A stretch of 64,000 bases of DNA, from the NCBI RefSeq assembly GCF_040567655.1, contig NZ_JBEXAC010000003.1, forward strand, positions 372,001 to 436,000, read 5' to 3'. A model generated the notes under the pieces. It had not been told where the DNA came from, searched no databases, and saw nothing but the letters and a program-made list of their open reading frames with translations. This document shows, piece by piece, positions 17,693-27,159 of the stretch (positions are counted from its first letter, which is position 1; each line of letters starts with the position of its first letter). This DNA is from Chitinophaga sp. H8. GTDB taxonomy: Bacteria > Bacteroidota > Bacteroidia > Chitinophagales > Chitinophagaceae. Made by a program: the position numbers and the translations under genes.

Positions 17693-20600
17693 TTATTTTA
17701 TTTCCTTCAGCATTTCTTTCACGGCTGTTTCCAGCTGGGCGTCTTTCCCTTCGAGAAAATCTTCATAACGAAGTGGCACACGGATATCCGGCTCTAGCTG
17801 CAGGTTTTCTGTAGGGCGGCCTTCTTTACCTATAGTAGCTACCATGGGTATGCCAAATACAAGGGTGGGGTCAATCTGTCTTTCCCACCATACAGCGGTA
17901 CCTGTTCCGGGAACAGGCATACCAATTAGTTTGCCCATATTTCCCTGCTTGTAGATATAGGGGAAGATGAATGCATCACTATAATTGCCTTCACTCATCA
18001 GTACACAGCTGGGACGCTGCCACTGACCCTGAGGTTCTCCTCCCTTCAGCATTTCTCCTTGTGGTGCAAACTCGAGGTATTTTTTACCACTCAGGAAATT
18101 GTAGAGATCATCATGCAGCCATCCGCCACCGTTAAAACGGGTATCTACAATCAGTGCCTGTTTATCCCTGTTTTTACCCATTACCTCACCGTATACAGAC
18201 CGGAAGCTGGCATCATTCATTCCCTGCACATGCACATAGCCTACTTTGCCATTACTGAGCTTGTCTACCATTTTGCGCATATTATTCACCCAGCGTTTGT
18301 ACATCAGGGTATTTTCTTCTTCGTTACTGATTGGCTTTACCGTTTCGTCCCAACGGGTTTTATTATCCGCATCGTAAATACTTACCAGTATATTGTCTCC
18401 ACTTTTACGGTTCAGCAGGGTAGCCCAGTCAGCTTGTGCAGTAACGGGGATACCATCTATTTTTTCGATGATATGCCCTTTCTTTAGTTTGCTGCCTGCT
18501 TTGTCAAATGGGCCTCCAGCGATTACTTCGTCTACTTTCAGACCATCTTTTAGTGAGGTTTCGTCAAACAGTAAGCCAATGGAAGCTGTGTTATCACCAT
18601 CCATGCGCTGTGGCATATAGCGACCACCGGTATGGGAACCATTTAGTTCCCCCAACAGCTCGCTCAACAGTTCCTGGAAATCATAATTGTTGCTGATATG
18701 TGGCAGAAACCGGGCATAGTTATCCCGGTACATTTTCCAGTCCATATGCCGGAGCGTAGGATCATAAAACTTTTCTTTTACCTGTTTCCAGGCATGATCC
18801 AGGATATAGGCACGTTCTGCCTCCTGGTTGAGGACCAGTTCAGTTCTGATACTTATCGGTGTAATTTTGCCGGAAGCGGCATCTACTTTTACTACACTGC
18901 CCCGGTTGCTTACAAACAGGCTGTTACCATCTTTGCTGAGTACAATACTGCCGGGTGTACCCCCCAGTTTGGCTAATATCTTTGTATCGCCTGTTCGGGG
19001 CTCTGTTACCCACAGATCATATCCTTTTTCGAAGGAGGCCATGTAAAATAATTTGCTGCCATCCTTGTTTAAAACGTAATCACTGATGGAGGCACTGTTG
19101 ATGGTCAGGCGTACCTGGCGGTCGTCCAGGTTATTAAAATCGGGGCGGAAGTTTTTCTTGTTGTCAGCAGTATCCTTGTCGGTTTTGGTACTATCTTTTC
19201 CGGATGTTTTGCGGGCATTTTCTTCCTTTTCCTTCAGCAGGTTAAACTCATCTTTTGATAGTTTGTATTTATCAAAAGTTTCCTGATCAAAAAATACGGC
19301 ATAGACATCCACCTCCCGGCTGCCTTGTCTGGCCAGTGATTTTCGTCCGTCTCTGCTGGTAAGCCAGGTCAGCATTTTTCCATCTGCCGCCCATTTACTG
19401 TTGCCCTCTCCAAAGCCGCTATTGACCGGATATACCGGGCTTCCTTTACCATCAGCGGGAATGAGTGCTGCATTTTCCATGAAAAAGTATCCTTGCTGGT
19501 CATCCGCTACTATCCATTTACCATCAGGGCTCCAGGCAAAGCTCCAGTCGCCGTCGGAATAAGAGTGGTTATGTCCTTTGGGTAATAATGTCCGGCTTTT
19601 GCCGGAGGCAATGTTATGTACTTTCAGCACATTCCGGTCTTCCACATAGGCTATTTCTTTGCCATCCGGTGAAAACAGGGGTTGGAACTCTTCTGCAGGC
19701 GTGGCTATTACTGCCTCTTCTTTCAGGAGGGTAGCAGCAAAAAAGTAAGGTTCTTCTTTTCGTACAATGGTGCTTTGGTAAATGTCCCAGTTACCATTTC
19801 TTTCAGCAGCATATACCAGGCGTTTACCATCGGGCGACCACTGTATCATCCTTTCCTGTTGGGGAGTATTGGTAATCCGTTTGGTCATATTGCCTTCCAC
19901 ACTGGTTACAAATAATTCCCCACGGGCAATAAATGCCATTTCCTTCCCATTGGGACTCATCGCAAATTCCGTGATGTTGCCACTTACCGGAAGAGGTTTT
20001 TCAGTAGCATTACGGCCATCATTGAAGATACTTACCTGAATGTTTTTAGGCTTTCCTCCCGGTTGGAGCGTATATATTTCTCCGTTATAGGTGAAGCAGA
20101 GTGTATTGTTAGTACTTCTGGAGAGATGGCGGACAGGGTGTTTGTCGAAATGGGTGAGCTGTTCCATTTTTCCTTTATCCGCCAGAGATGTTTTGAACAG
20201 GTTTTGGGAGATCCCTCCTTTTTCACTCAGGTAATAAACCTCATCCCCGTTACCGAATAATGGTTCGCGGTCTTCACCAGCATATTCAGATACCTGCTGA
20301 TAGCTGCCTTTATGGATATCATAAACCCAGATATCCCGGGTAACCGATGATACATGATGTTTGCGCCAGGGATCTTCATAACCTTTGCGGTCCTGGAATA
20401 TAAGACGATCACCTTTGCTGTCATAGCGTGCATATTCTGCCCCAGCCGCACTTAACAGGGAGGAACGTCCGCCGGTTACAGGTACGGTGTACAGATTATT
20501 GAACAGGCGGGAGCTGAACCGTATGCTGGAAGCAGGTGCATTCCGCGCACTACCAAACAATACCTGTTTGTTGTCCGGGGTAAAATCATAAGGAAAATCG

Positions 20601-20926
20601 GCAGCACTGTTGCTCGTAAGCCTAACCGGCGCACCTCCGGTTGCTGGCATTACAAATACATCAAAGTTGCCATAACGATCACTGGCAAATGCAATGTATT
20701 TACCATCATGGCTCCAGACAGGCATCATATCATGTGCCTCATGAATAGTAACTGGTACTGCTACACCTCCGTTGGCATCTACACGGTAGATGTCGCCTTT
20801 GTAGCCAAAAGCAATCGTTTTCCCATCGGGAGAAATAGCGGGATACCTTAACCATAAGGCATTGTCCTGGGCATGGACGGCCATAGCCATTAGCCAGGCT
20901 GTGCAGGTAAAAAATAATCTTTTCAT
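17693..20926 (-). CDS. Tricorn-type protease, S41 family with beta-propeller and PDZ
   Basis: 1077 residues with a signal peptide (MKRLFFTCTAWLMAMAVHAQ), so periplasmic. Residues ~22-540 hold repeated WD40-like PD40 blades such as YPAISPDGKTIAFGY, VWSHDGKYIAFASD, QWSPDGKRLVYAAE and LFSPDGKEIAYVED, forming the beta-propeller(s). A charged linker (KEKEENARKTSGKDSTKTDK) follows, then a second propeller. The C-terminal part has the tricorn C1 helical region, a PDZ domain (IGLLFDETSLKDGLKVDEV and following) and the S41 protease domain, with nucleophile Ser983 in SEGNYSDAFIFPY. It degrades peptides, probably released from larger proteins. It stands alone on the minus strand. Confidence 0.92.
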   Translation of the reverse strand: MKRLFFTCTAWLMAMAVHAQDNALWLRYPAISPDGKTIAFGYKGDIYRVDANGGVAVPVTIHEAHDMMPVWSHDGKYIAFASDRYGNFDVFVMPATGGAPVRLTSNSAADFPYDFTPDNKQVLFGSARNAPASSIRFSSRLFNNLYTVPVTGGRSSLLSAAGAEYARYDSKGDRLIFQDRKGYEDPWRKHHVSSVTRDIWVYDIHKGSYQQVSEYAGEDREPLFGNGDEVYYLSEKGGISQNLFKTSLADKGKMEQLTHFDKHPVRHLSRSTNNTLCFTYNGEIYTLQPGGKPKNIQVSIFNDGRNATEKPLPVSGNITEFAMSPNGKEMAFIARGELFVTSVEGNMTKRITNTPQQERMIQWSPDGKRLVYAAERNGNWDIYQSTIVRKEEPYFFAATLLKEEAVIATPAEEFQPLFSPDGKEIAYVEDRNVLKVHNIASGKSRTLLPKGHNHSYSDGDWSFAWSPDGKWIVADDQQGYFFMENAALIPADGKGSPVYPVNSGFGEGNSKWAADGKMLTWLTSRDGRKSLARQGSREVDVYAVFFDQETFDKYKLSKDEFNLLKEKEENARKTSGKDSTKTDKDTADNKKNFRPDFNNLDDRQVRLTINSASISDYVLNKDGSKLFYMASFEKGYDLWVTEPRTGDTKILAKLGGTPGSIVLSKDGNSLFVSNRGSVVKVDAASGKITPISIRTELVLNQEAERAYILDHAWKQVKEKFYDPTLRHMDWKMYRDNYARFLPHISNNYDFQELLSELLGELNGSHTGGRYMPQRMDGDNTASIGLLFDETSLKDGLKVDEVIAGGPFDKAGSKLKKGHIIEKIDGIPVTAQADWATLLNRKSGDNILVSIYDADNKTRWDETVKPISNEEENTLMYKRWVNNMRKMVDKLSNGKVGYVHVQGMNDASFRSVYGEVMGKNRDKQALIVDTRFNGGGWLHDDLYNFLSGKKYLEFAPQGEMLKGGEPQGQWQRPSCVLMSEGNYSDAFIFPYIYKQGNMGKLIGMPVPGTGTAVWWERQIDPTLVFGIPMVATIGKEGRPTENLQLEPDIRVPLRYEDFLEGKDAQLETAVKEMLKEIK

Positions 20927-21129
20927 AAGCGGTTAGCAATGTTGTGTTTCAGTGGGCAACAGGTTGATATTGCCTTTACTATAAAAATATACAATGACGC
21001 AAAATAAATAAAATGCAGCACTGTATCATTTTTATAATGACAAGTGGTGCTTTTAAAGGTAGTAATGGTTGAGCTGTAAACGTAGTTTTTTGTTGCTGAT
21101 GATTGGTAACCAACAGGATAAGAGGGTAA

Positions 21130-21178
21130 AATACCTACTAGTAGGTATTGGCCACTGCGGGGTTATTGCATAGTTTTC
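21130..21178 (+). promoter_or_regulatory. 20-bp palindromic operator over a promoter
   Basis: AATACCTACTAGTAGGTATT (21130-21149) is a perfect palindrome. Its right end overlaps a TTG (21148-21150) that is spaced 20 nt from TAGTTTTC (21171-21178), one mismatch from the -7 consensus. The lipoprotein ATG is at 21204. A dimeric repressor at this site would cover the -33 box. No regulator gene is adjacent, so the controlling protein must be encoded elsewhere. Confidence 0.6.
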
Positions 21179-21203
21179 CGCTCGATTTCAAATCAGTCAA
21201 TGC

Positions 21204-23102
21204 ATGAGAAAAATTTTAGTTGTTTTATTAACCTTGCTATCTGTGGCAGCGTGTAAGAAAGGAACTGAAAAAGATAACACTACCGGACCTATTACCAAAC
21301 CACCTGTAAGCGTGGCCGTTAAAAACAGTAAGGGGCAACCAGGGCAGCTATTTGTGTACAACACTACTCATATTATTAATAAAGACACCGTACATGCCAA
21401 AATCGGTGGTACGGATATGGTGCTGTATAAAACCGGGGATAATGAGCTTACTGCTATTATACCGGCTGTAGCGGCAGGAACCTATAATATTGCCTTTAAA
21501 GTAGGGGAGCAACCATATACAGCCAGCGCTACCGTTGATGCCTATGTGGCTATAAAGAATCCGGATGAAGTAGCTACAAAACTGGTTACGAATATCAATG
21601 TGTACCTGAATAAATTTGAAGAGATAAACGCAGATACGATGAGTCTGAAAATTGGTATGGCAGAAATGAATTACCTGAAAGCGTATAAGAAAGCATTTAC
21701 AGAACAATGGGCCAAACTAACCACTACAGAGAAGCAGGAGGTAGTCTATTACCTGCGGGAAATAATACCTGATCCGGCATTGTTTACCACTTTGGAGGCA
21801 AACAATGATAATGGGAACAGGACAACTGCCACATCTGTTTCTATCGAAGAAGTGGGATTTAATATACTTAAGGTGTTTGTTGTTGCTATTGCAGGTGCAG
21901 AGTTGGTAGGAGAATATGGTTATAAAGTAGCTAATGCAGTTCGTAAATTGAGCCCTGCAAAGGGAACTGCGCTGGCTATTGGTACAGGTTTATGTGTAGG
22001 AGCAGGAATGATCTATATTCATGAAAAGTACAAGGATAATGTGAAGTACCAATTTATCCTTGAAAAAGTAAATAAGCTGATAAGCTTGCTGAACCCCTTT
22101 GATAAAAAAGCGCTGACTGCACGGACAACGGCAGTTGCAGACCAGCTGGTGTTTCAGCATAAAGTAGCACTCAATATCCAGTTAATGGGTGATTATCGCA
22201 GTGTGCAGGCCAGTGATATAAACAGTTCCAATGCCACACTAAAAAGTTATATAGGTATTGACGCTACATTGGAGAAGATCTGGACAGGGATTAAGTCAAT
22301 GACAGATGGATTACTTGCTATTTTGTCTATCGATTCTCCATTGCCCGCCTATGAAAAATGTATTCTGCCCACAGCGAAGATATCGGAAAAAGCGATTACG
22401 CCTGGTTTGCTTAGTATCAAAAATGTATCCGATGCAACAGTGAAGCTGACTGCAACTACAGAAGGTGGATGGCAGATCACGGCTGAATCTACCAATGGAC
22501 TTAGCGGAGAGAAGGAGTTTACTTTTGATGCCGTATATACTTTCAATGAGCTGAACATCACTAAAACCCAAAATGCGGCTGGCAAGCTCACTACAGCCAA
22601 CCCTATTCTGGGGTGGTATGTAGGTAGTTATCACCTGCATGGTACGTTGGCAAACGGATTTCCCAATCCGACGGCAGAGCGGAGTGTACCGGTTTATGCA
22701 TATTTCTACACGGCAGATGAAGCTACAGCAAAATGCATTGTGTATATCAAGAAGAGCTTGCCCAGGCAAAGTGGTGTTTTTGATAAAGTGACGGTGTCTT
22801 TGTCGGGTAGTTCCAAACATGAAATCTATTCGCCGGGATGGGGTAAATACTATGGTGTAGGAAAACAGGTATCCTATTATTTGCCTACTGCTGTTGTGAC
22901 GCCACGTGAAAGCCTGACTTCCCGTCCTGAGGATTATGCCGTTTTGTTCTATATGTGGGATAACCGTACAGACTACTATTATTACACTTCCTGGGATGCA
23001 AAATATACCGGGTTAACAGCACCAGCTGCATTAACAGCAGACGAACTACAAACGATCAATGATTTTATACTAAGCAGCAGCCGAGAAGAGGTGTTGAATT
23101 GA
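21204..23102 (+). CDS. Large orphan lipoprotein of unknown function
   Basis: 632 residues. A lipoprotein signal ends at LSVAAC (Cys17), followed by a KKGTEKDNT linker. An N-terminal beta domain (~33-115, IPT-like in feel: SVAVKNSKGQPGQLFVYNTT) precedes a helical middle. That middle has two Gly/Ala-rich hydrophobic stretches, VFVVAIAGAELVGEYGYK (~225-242) and GTALAIGTGLCVGAGMIYIH (~254-273), separated by a charged turn. The C-terminal third is beta-rich, with aromatic patches such as RTDYYYYTSW. I do not recognise a family. The twin amphipathic/hydrophobic helices could be a membrane-inserting hairpin or just a buried core. The gene is isolated, with an operator-like palindrome over its promoter and a good terminator behind it, so it is a regulated single-gene unit. 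Confidence 0.75.
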   Translation: MRKILVVLLTLLSVAACKKGTEKDNTTGPITKPPVSVAVKNSKGQPGQLFVYNTTHIINKDTVHAKIGGTDMVLYKTGDNELTAIIPAVAAGTYNIAFKVGEQPYTASATVDAYVAIKNPDEVATKLVTNINVYLNKFEEINADTMSLKIGMAEMNYLKAYKKAFTEQWAKLTTTEKQEVVYYLREIIPDPALFTTLEANNDNGNRTTATSVSIEEVGFNILKVFVVAIAGAELVGEYGYKVANAVRKLSPAKGTALAIGTGLCVGAGMIYIHEKYKDNVKYQFILEKVNKLISLLNPFDKKALTARTTAVADQLVFQHKVALNIQLMGDYRSVQASDINSSNATLKSYIGIDATLEKIWTGIKSMTDGLLAILSIDSPLPAYEKCILPTAKISEKAITPGLLSIKNVSDATVKLTATTEGGWQITAESTNGLSGEKEFTFDAVYTFNELNITKTQNAAGKLTTANPILGWYVGSYHLHGTLANGFPNPTAERSVPVYAYFYTADEATAKCIVYIKKSLPRQSGVFDKVTVSLSGSSKHEIYSPGWGKYYGVGKQVSYYLPTAVVTPRESLTSRPEDYAVLFYMWDNRTDYYYYTSWDAKYTGLTAPAALTADELQTINDFILSSSREEVLN

Positions 23103-23124
23103 TATCTATCCCTAGCCTGAAACT

Positions 23125-23161
23125 AAAAGCCGCATAGATCTCCGGATTTAATGCGGCTTTT
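23125..23161 (+). terminator. Rho-independent terminator of the orphan lipoprotein gene
   Basis: The stem AAAAGCCGCAT/ATGCGGCTTTT (23125-23135 with 23151-23161) has a 15-nt loop and terminal T residues, 22 bp after the stop codon. Confidence 0.8.
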
Positions 23162-23366
23162 GCATTTATGCTGATGGTAACTCTTAGCCAGCAAACAGCA
23201 CGTTATGCAGGAGATTTAAATATGTCTATTTTGTAATGTTCAATTGAGTGATTTATAATAAAGCGTAAGGGACCTGATTGTAAACCCAATACAGGATTTA
23301 TTAACTAAAGGTGTAAACCTATACCAGGACTAGACCAATTACTGCCATGGGCCTACGTTTGCATAG

Positions 23367-23455
23367 AGATATCCCGTATATATCCCGTATATGTCCCGTA
23401 TATATCCCGTATATATCCCGACAATATAACTGGTCGGGATATATACGGGATATCT
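23367..23455. repeat. 11-bp tandem repeat array with inverted copies
   Basis: About four and a half copies of TATATCCCGTA run in tandem from 23369 to 23420 (one copy has TATGTCCCGTA). After a 14-nt gap, two copies face the other way (23435-23455). The last two forward copies pair with the inverted ones over 19 bp, and the first forward copies also match the inverted block over 21 bp, so alternative hairpins are possible. It lies in a 640-bp stretch without a convincing gene between the lipoprotein terminator and the AraC-family gene. A 98-codon frame crosses it but is just the repeat translated. Confidence 0.8.
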
Positions 23456-23744
23456 ATGGGTTATCTCTGGTTTATCCCCGGTTTATAGAAGAAGAGCAAT
23501 TGAGTGGTTCTCTTGCTTGCAATGGAGCAAAACAGAATATAACTAACAGTATTATTTTGCTGCGATCTGTTACTGCAAGGGCAGGAGCTAGATTCGCAGG
23601 GCGGATGGCGAAAGATCGTATCGACAGGAGGAAGGTAGCATAAAGACGGCCGGATGTCCTCTATGGACACCGGTCATCATTGTTGGGCCGGATTTGGTGA
23701 AAAATAAAGCTATATTGCGTATAGGGTTTATTAATAAGCAAGAC

Positions 23745-24659
23745 ATGTATTTTACCAGCCTACCAGACCATAGCAGGCCGGGCTTTGATGAAACATTGCA
23801 TTTCAGCAAATTCAGGAAACATAACATCATCTTTAATGCCCTCAGCGCCCGGAGCCATTGTGATAACCATGTGGGGTGTCTTTCCTTTAAAACGGTATTA
23901 AGCGGAGAAGAATGGTATGGTATCAACCATCACCGGATTGCAGTCAGACCAGGCAGTTTCCTCATCTTAAACGATGATCAGGCTTATTCCTGTAATATTG
24001 ATCACAGCGAAAAAATAGGTACCCTGTCTGTTTTTTTCAAAAAGGAGTTTGCTTCCGCTATATTCCGGGATGCTCTTTATAGTGAAGCGATGCTGTTGGA
24101 TGAACCACTCAATAACGGCGAAAAGACCCTGGAATTTTTTCAGACACTTCATAGTATCACTCCAGTATTACAACAGCAACTGTCTAACCTTATTACCACA
24201 CTGGATAATGAAGGATATAACAGTTCGGTTGTAGATGAACGCCTTGTCTTTTTTTTACATGAGCTGATACGGATACATAGATCAGCTTCCAGGAGTGTCC
24301 GGAAGGTGGATGCACTTAAATCAAGTACAAGGACAGAAATATACAGGCGGCTATGTGTGGCTAAAGATATTCTGCAATCTTCCTATATGGATCATCCGGA
24401 TCTGAACATGCTCAGTCATATAGCTTGTTTATCCGTTCCACAGCTGGTGCGGCAATTCAAAGCTGTTTTTCATACTACGCCCTATAAATATCTTATCCGG
24501 ATCAGACTGGAACATGCAGCTAAACTATTGAAGCAAACAGATCAACCCGTGCATGAAATAACATGGCGCTGCGGGTTTGAAAATACCAGTGCATTTTGCC
24601 GCGCATTCAGAGCAGGGTTTGGTATGCAGCCAGTAACCTTCCGGAAAATACACAGATAA
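23745..24659 (+). CDS. AraC-family transcriptional regulator
   Basis: About 304 residues. The start is placed at the ATG of MYFTSLPDHSRPGF; an open frame continues to a TTG at 23694, but that extension is not typical. The N-terminal half is a cupin-like sensing domain with the pattern SGEEWYGINHHRIAVRPGSF followed by LNDDQAYS. The C-terminal ~100 residues are the double HTH of AraC proteins: RLCVAKDILQSSYMDHPDLN, LSHIACLSVPQLVRQFKAVF, TPYKYLIRIRLEHAAKLL and VHEITWRCGFENTSAFCRAF. It is a DNA-binding activator or repressor with an unknown effector. It converges on the metallo-hydrolase gene and could control any neighbour; the repeat array just upstream may contain its site (inference). Confidence 0.9.
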   Translation: MYFTSLPDHSRPGFDETLHFSKFRKHNIIFNALSARSHCDNHVGCLSFKTVLSGEEWYGINHHRIAVRPGSFLILNDDQAYSCNIDHSEKIGTLSVFFKKEFASAIFRDALYSEAMLLDEPLNNGEKTLEFFQTLHSITPVLQQQLSNLITTLDNEGYNSSVVDERLVFFLHELIRIHRSASRSVRKVDALKSSTRTEIYRRLCVAKDILQSSYMDHPDLNMLSHIACLSVPQLVRQFKAVFHTTPYKYLIRIRLEHAAKLLKQTDQPVHEITWRCGFENTSAFCRAFRAGFGMQPVTFRKIHR

Positions 24660-24686
24660 ATCAGTTCATTTTGGCAGTAAGGAGGA

Positions 24687-26072
24687 TCATTGCTCCTTGA
24701 TAATCTTATCAAACATGGCGGGTGTAATATTGGATAAACCATGATGCCCTATGATACGATGGTAGGATAACTTATGTTTTTTCAAAAAATGGTAAAATTC
24801 CTTTGATACCTGGATGGCAGGGGTAATGGTGCCATCTTCCGGCACGGACAGCAAATCCCCCTCATAAATGATAGATTTCCGGGGGAAATAAATAAAGGAT
24901 AAGCCAAGCGCATGGCTGTTGGGTATTTCAAAGATATCCACCGGAAGATGGCTATCACCGATTCTTTTATGTCCATTGAAGAACAGGAACGATGGCGTGG
25001 CGCCGGCTAACATTTTTCGCAGTGGTGTTTCCATAGATGGGGTACAGATGATAGTGGCGCCCTCTTCAATGAGCTTCCGGATACCCGCAATATGATCGTT
25101 GTGGAAATGTGAAAGGTGCACATATTTAATAGGTTTCCCAGGCAGGGTTTTATGGATCAGGTTTATAATAGCGGTGGTGATATCTTCCGATACGGGTGCT
25201 TCCGCCAGTACAACATGATCTTGCATATTGATGAAAACAATATTCCTGTCGTCATCTACTTTCTCCACTAAATAAATATCCTTTTCTATTTCATTGGCTG
25301 TAAGTGGTTGGTGGATGATTGTTTCCGTTGTATATCCTGCCGGCACTTCAAACCGTGAAGGCAGGATACTTTCAACAACATCGAATGAAATCAGATGATC
25401 TGTAACAGTCAGTGTACTATCAATGACCTGTTTTACTTTGCCTGGAACCTGATATCCTTTAACCGTAGTGTAATCATCGAAGTACCAGGTACTGGTTTTC
25501 CCATTTTTGTTGTTGTTGTAACTGTGTAATATACCTGTTTGTTCATCCAGCCATAGTTGCTGGGACCCGGTATTTAAACTACGGGTAATAACCACTTCCC
25601 CGTTAAGATGTTTTAACTGGAGCGTATCACCGCTATCCAGCACTTCTTTTAAAATATAATAAGGGAAATAGGTAAGCAGGCTGTGGAAATTACCCTGATA
25701 CTGTGCTTGCCCCAGTTTTATCAATGACTTTCCTGTTCTGGCCCCTATTACATCATACACATAGTAAGCCTGATCCCGCCCAATGCGGGCAAAATTGAAA
25801 ACATAACCACCAGGATACTGGTTGATGGTATGGTGATAAAAACGACTGTTTGCCTTGTCAAAATCTACGTTTAATACCCCCTTCTCTGCCTTTGGCTGAT
25901 CAAAGGCATAACTTTGCCAGGGATTCAGGGTATACCTGTTTGCCCGGTATTTAAAAGCAGGAATATCTTCCCAATGGCCATTGGCTGATATGGCTTTCCG
26001 AAGAAAATCTGCGGATTGCTGGGCTTTTGCAAAAGCAGGCAGCAGACATAAAATAAGCAGGTAATGTTTCAT
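24687..26072 (-). CDS. Secreted metallo-beta-lactamase-fold hydrolase
   Basis: 461 residues with a signal peptide (MKHYLLILCLLPAFAKAQ). The first ~260 residues are a beta-rich domain of unknown type. The C-terminal part is an MBL-fold domain with the zinc motif HFHNDH (His322, His324, Asp326, His327), the second-shell segment IIYEGDLLSVPEDG and the final His in RIIGHHG. The architecture resembles periplasmic Bacteroidota MBL proteins of unknown substrate, not a classical B1 lactamase of ~250 residues. It is a single gene convergent with the AraC-family gene (27 bp apart). The substrate is not predictable. Confidence 0.85.
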   Translation of the reverse strand: MKHYLLILCLLPAFAKAQQSADFLRKAISANGHWEDIPAFKYRANRYTLNPWQSYAFDQPKAEKGVLNVDFDKANSRFYHHTINQYPGGYVFNFARIGRDQAYYVYDVIGARTGKSLIKLGQAQYQGNFHSLLTYFPYYILKEVLDSGDTLQLKHLNGEVVITRSLNTGSQQLWLDEQTGILHSYNNNKNGKTSTWYFDDYTTVKGYQVPGKVKQVIDSTLTVTDHLISFDVVESILPSRFEVPAGYTTETIIHQPLTANEIEKDIYLVEKVDDDRNIVFINMQDHVVLAEAPVSEDITTAIINLIHKTLPGKPIKYVHLSHFHNDHIAGIRKLIEEGATIICTPSMETPLRKMLAGATPSFLFFNGHKRIGDSHLPVDIFEIPNSHALGLSFIYFPRKSIIYEGDLLSVPEDGTITPAIQVSKEFYHFLKKHKLSYHRIIGHHGLSNITPAMFDKIIKEQ

Positions 26073-26161
26073 AGCTGCAATATTACACTGCTATAGAGCG
26101 CTGGTATGTGCAGAAATGATCAATTTAGGGAAGCAGGTTTGCTTTATGGTTGGGGAGGATA

Positions 26162-26764
26162 TTAAGCAGGCATGGAGCTGCTGCTTTTTAATGGTTTGAA
26201 ATGTTTAATGGCCGTGGCAAATTTAGGCCCATTATTGGCATATGCTGCCAGCGGAAAATACACGATTGTGTCATTGATTAAGACAAGCGCCAGGAAGCAT
26301 TCCATGTTTCTCCGTTCATACCTGTTTACGATAAAGGTTCCTTTTATCTCTTCCCATAGAAATGAACTTTTGGGAAAAACTATTCCCGATGAATCTATCC
26401 GTACGGTAGTACGGCCCGATTTATCAAAGTAGGGTAAGAGCATCTTCACAAGCAGCAGCAGTAGCAACCCACCGGAAATGGCAGCTCCGGTGAAATTACG
26501 CTCTGCAAGCAGAGCGACTACCAATATTAATAATATAGGTATAAAAGCGATCTGCGTTATAGCCCCACCAAAGATGTTAAATCCGGAAGCCTTTTGCTCG
26601 AAGGTATTCTCCGGTGTATAACGGATCATAAAAGTGTGCATGGATTTATCATTGGTAGGGGTAATGCAGGTATTAAAATAGGCTGGAATGGTACTTCTTT
26701 CTTTCTCATATACAGCGAGATATCCGGGGAGAGCTTTGTTTTTTATATCGTAGACAACAGGCAT
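26162..26764 (-). CDS. Small two-TM membrane protein of unknown function
   Basis: 200 residues. A polar N-terminal ~70 residues (MPVVYDIKNKALPGYLAVYEK) are followed by two closely spaced TM helices (IAFIPILLILVVALLAE and AAISGGLLLLLLVKMLL). The C-terminal ~85 residues look like a small PH-like beta domain: TTVRIDSSGIVFPKSSFLWE, then FLALVLINDTIVYF. Similar cytosolic PH-like tails follow TM pairs in several Bacteroidota membrane proteins. I recognise no named family. The gene stands alone, 89 bp from the MBL-hydrolase gene, on the same strand. Confidence 0.6.
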   Translation of the reverse strand: MPVVYDIKNKALPGYLAVYEKERSTIPAYFNTCITPTNDKSMHTFMIRYTPENTFEQKASGFNIFGGAITQIAFIPILLILVVALLAERNFTGAAISGGLLLLLLVKMLLPYFDKSGRTTVRIDSSGIVFPKSSFLWEEIKGTFIVNRYERRNMECFLALVLINDTIVYFPLAAYANNGPKFATAIKHFKPLKSSSSMPA

Positions 26765-26975
26765 AGGCTATATAGATTTAATAATGAGTAATGGCCGTAG
26801 CAAACTTAGTGCTGGTGTTCCAAATAACCTCATGAAAATATACATTGCTTCCATCATTTAAAGCAATACTTGAAGGGTTGACAACTAATAAACAATTAAT
26901 TGAAAAAGTAAAATAAAGAGAAAGAATGCCGTTAAAGCAATGCGAATTTTTAATTCCTGTGGTTTATAGCAAAAA

Positions 26976-27015
26976 AAAGGGAATCAAAAGTGAAACTCAA
27001 CTTTTAATTCCCTTT
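26976..27015 (-). terminator. Terminator of the tRNA-Asp genes
   Basis: The 16-bp stem is nearly perfect (AAAGGGAATCAAAAGT with ACTTTTAATTCCCTTT, one wobble) with an 8-nt loop. On the minus strand it is followed by eight T residues (plus-strand A-run at 26971-26978). It lies directly after the last tRNA-Asp. Confidence 0.85.
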
Positions 27016-27017
27016 TG

Positions 27018-27091
27018 CGGACCGGACGGGACTCGAACCCGCGACCTCCGCCGTGACAGGGCGGCATTCTAACCAACTGAACTACCGATCC
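27018..27091 (-). tRNA. tRNA-Asp (GTC), copy 2
   Basis: 74 nt on the minus strand. The acceptor stem is GGATCGG/CCGGTCC with discriminator G. The D arm is AGTTCAGTTGGTTAGAAT. The anticodon stem-loop is CCGCC-CTGTCAC-GGCGG with anticodon GTC, and the T arm is GCGGGTTCGAGTCCCGT. CCA is not encoded. It is identical to the copy at 27194-27267. Confidence 0.96.
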
Positions 27092-27159
27092 GTTTATCAT
27101 ACTTTCTGAAGGAAAGCCTAATAAAGTTAATTTATAAAAAGAACTTTTAAAAAATAAAA

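Noticed and set aside
23367..23455. CRISPR array
   Set aside because: The unit is 11 bp, copies abut without spacers, and no cas gene is present.
23347..23643. 98-codon frame over the 11-bp repeat array
   Set aside because: Its peptide is mostly the repeat translated (YISR/PYIS strings), has no domain and no proper start context; the array explains the open frame.
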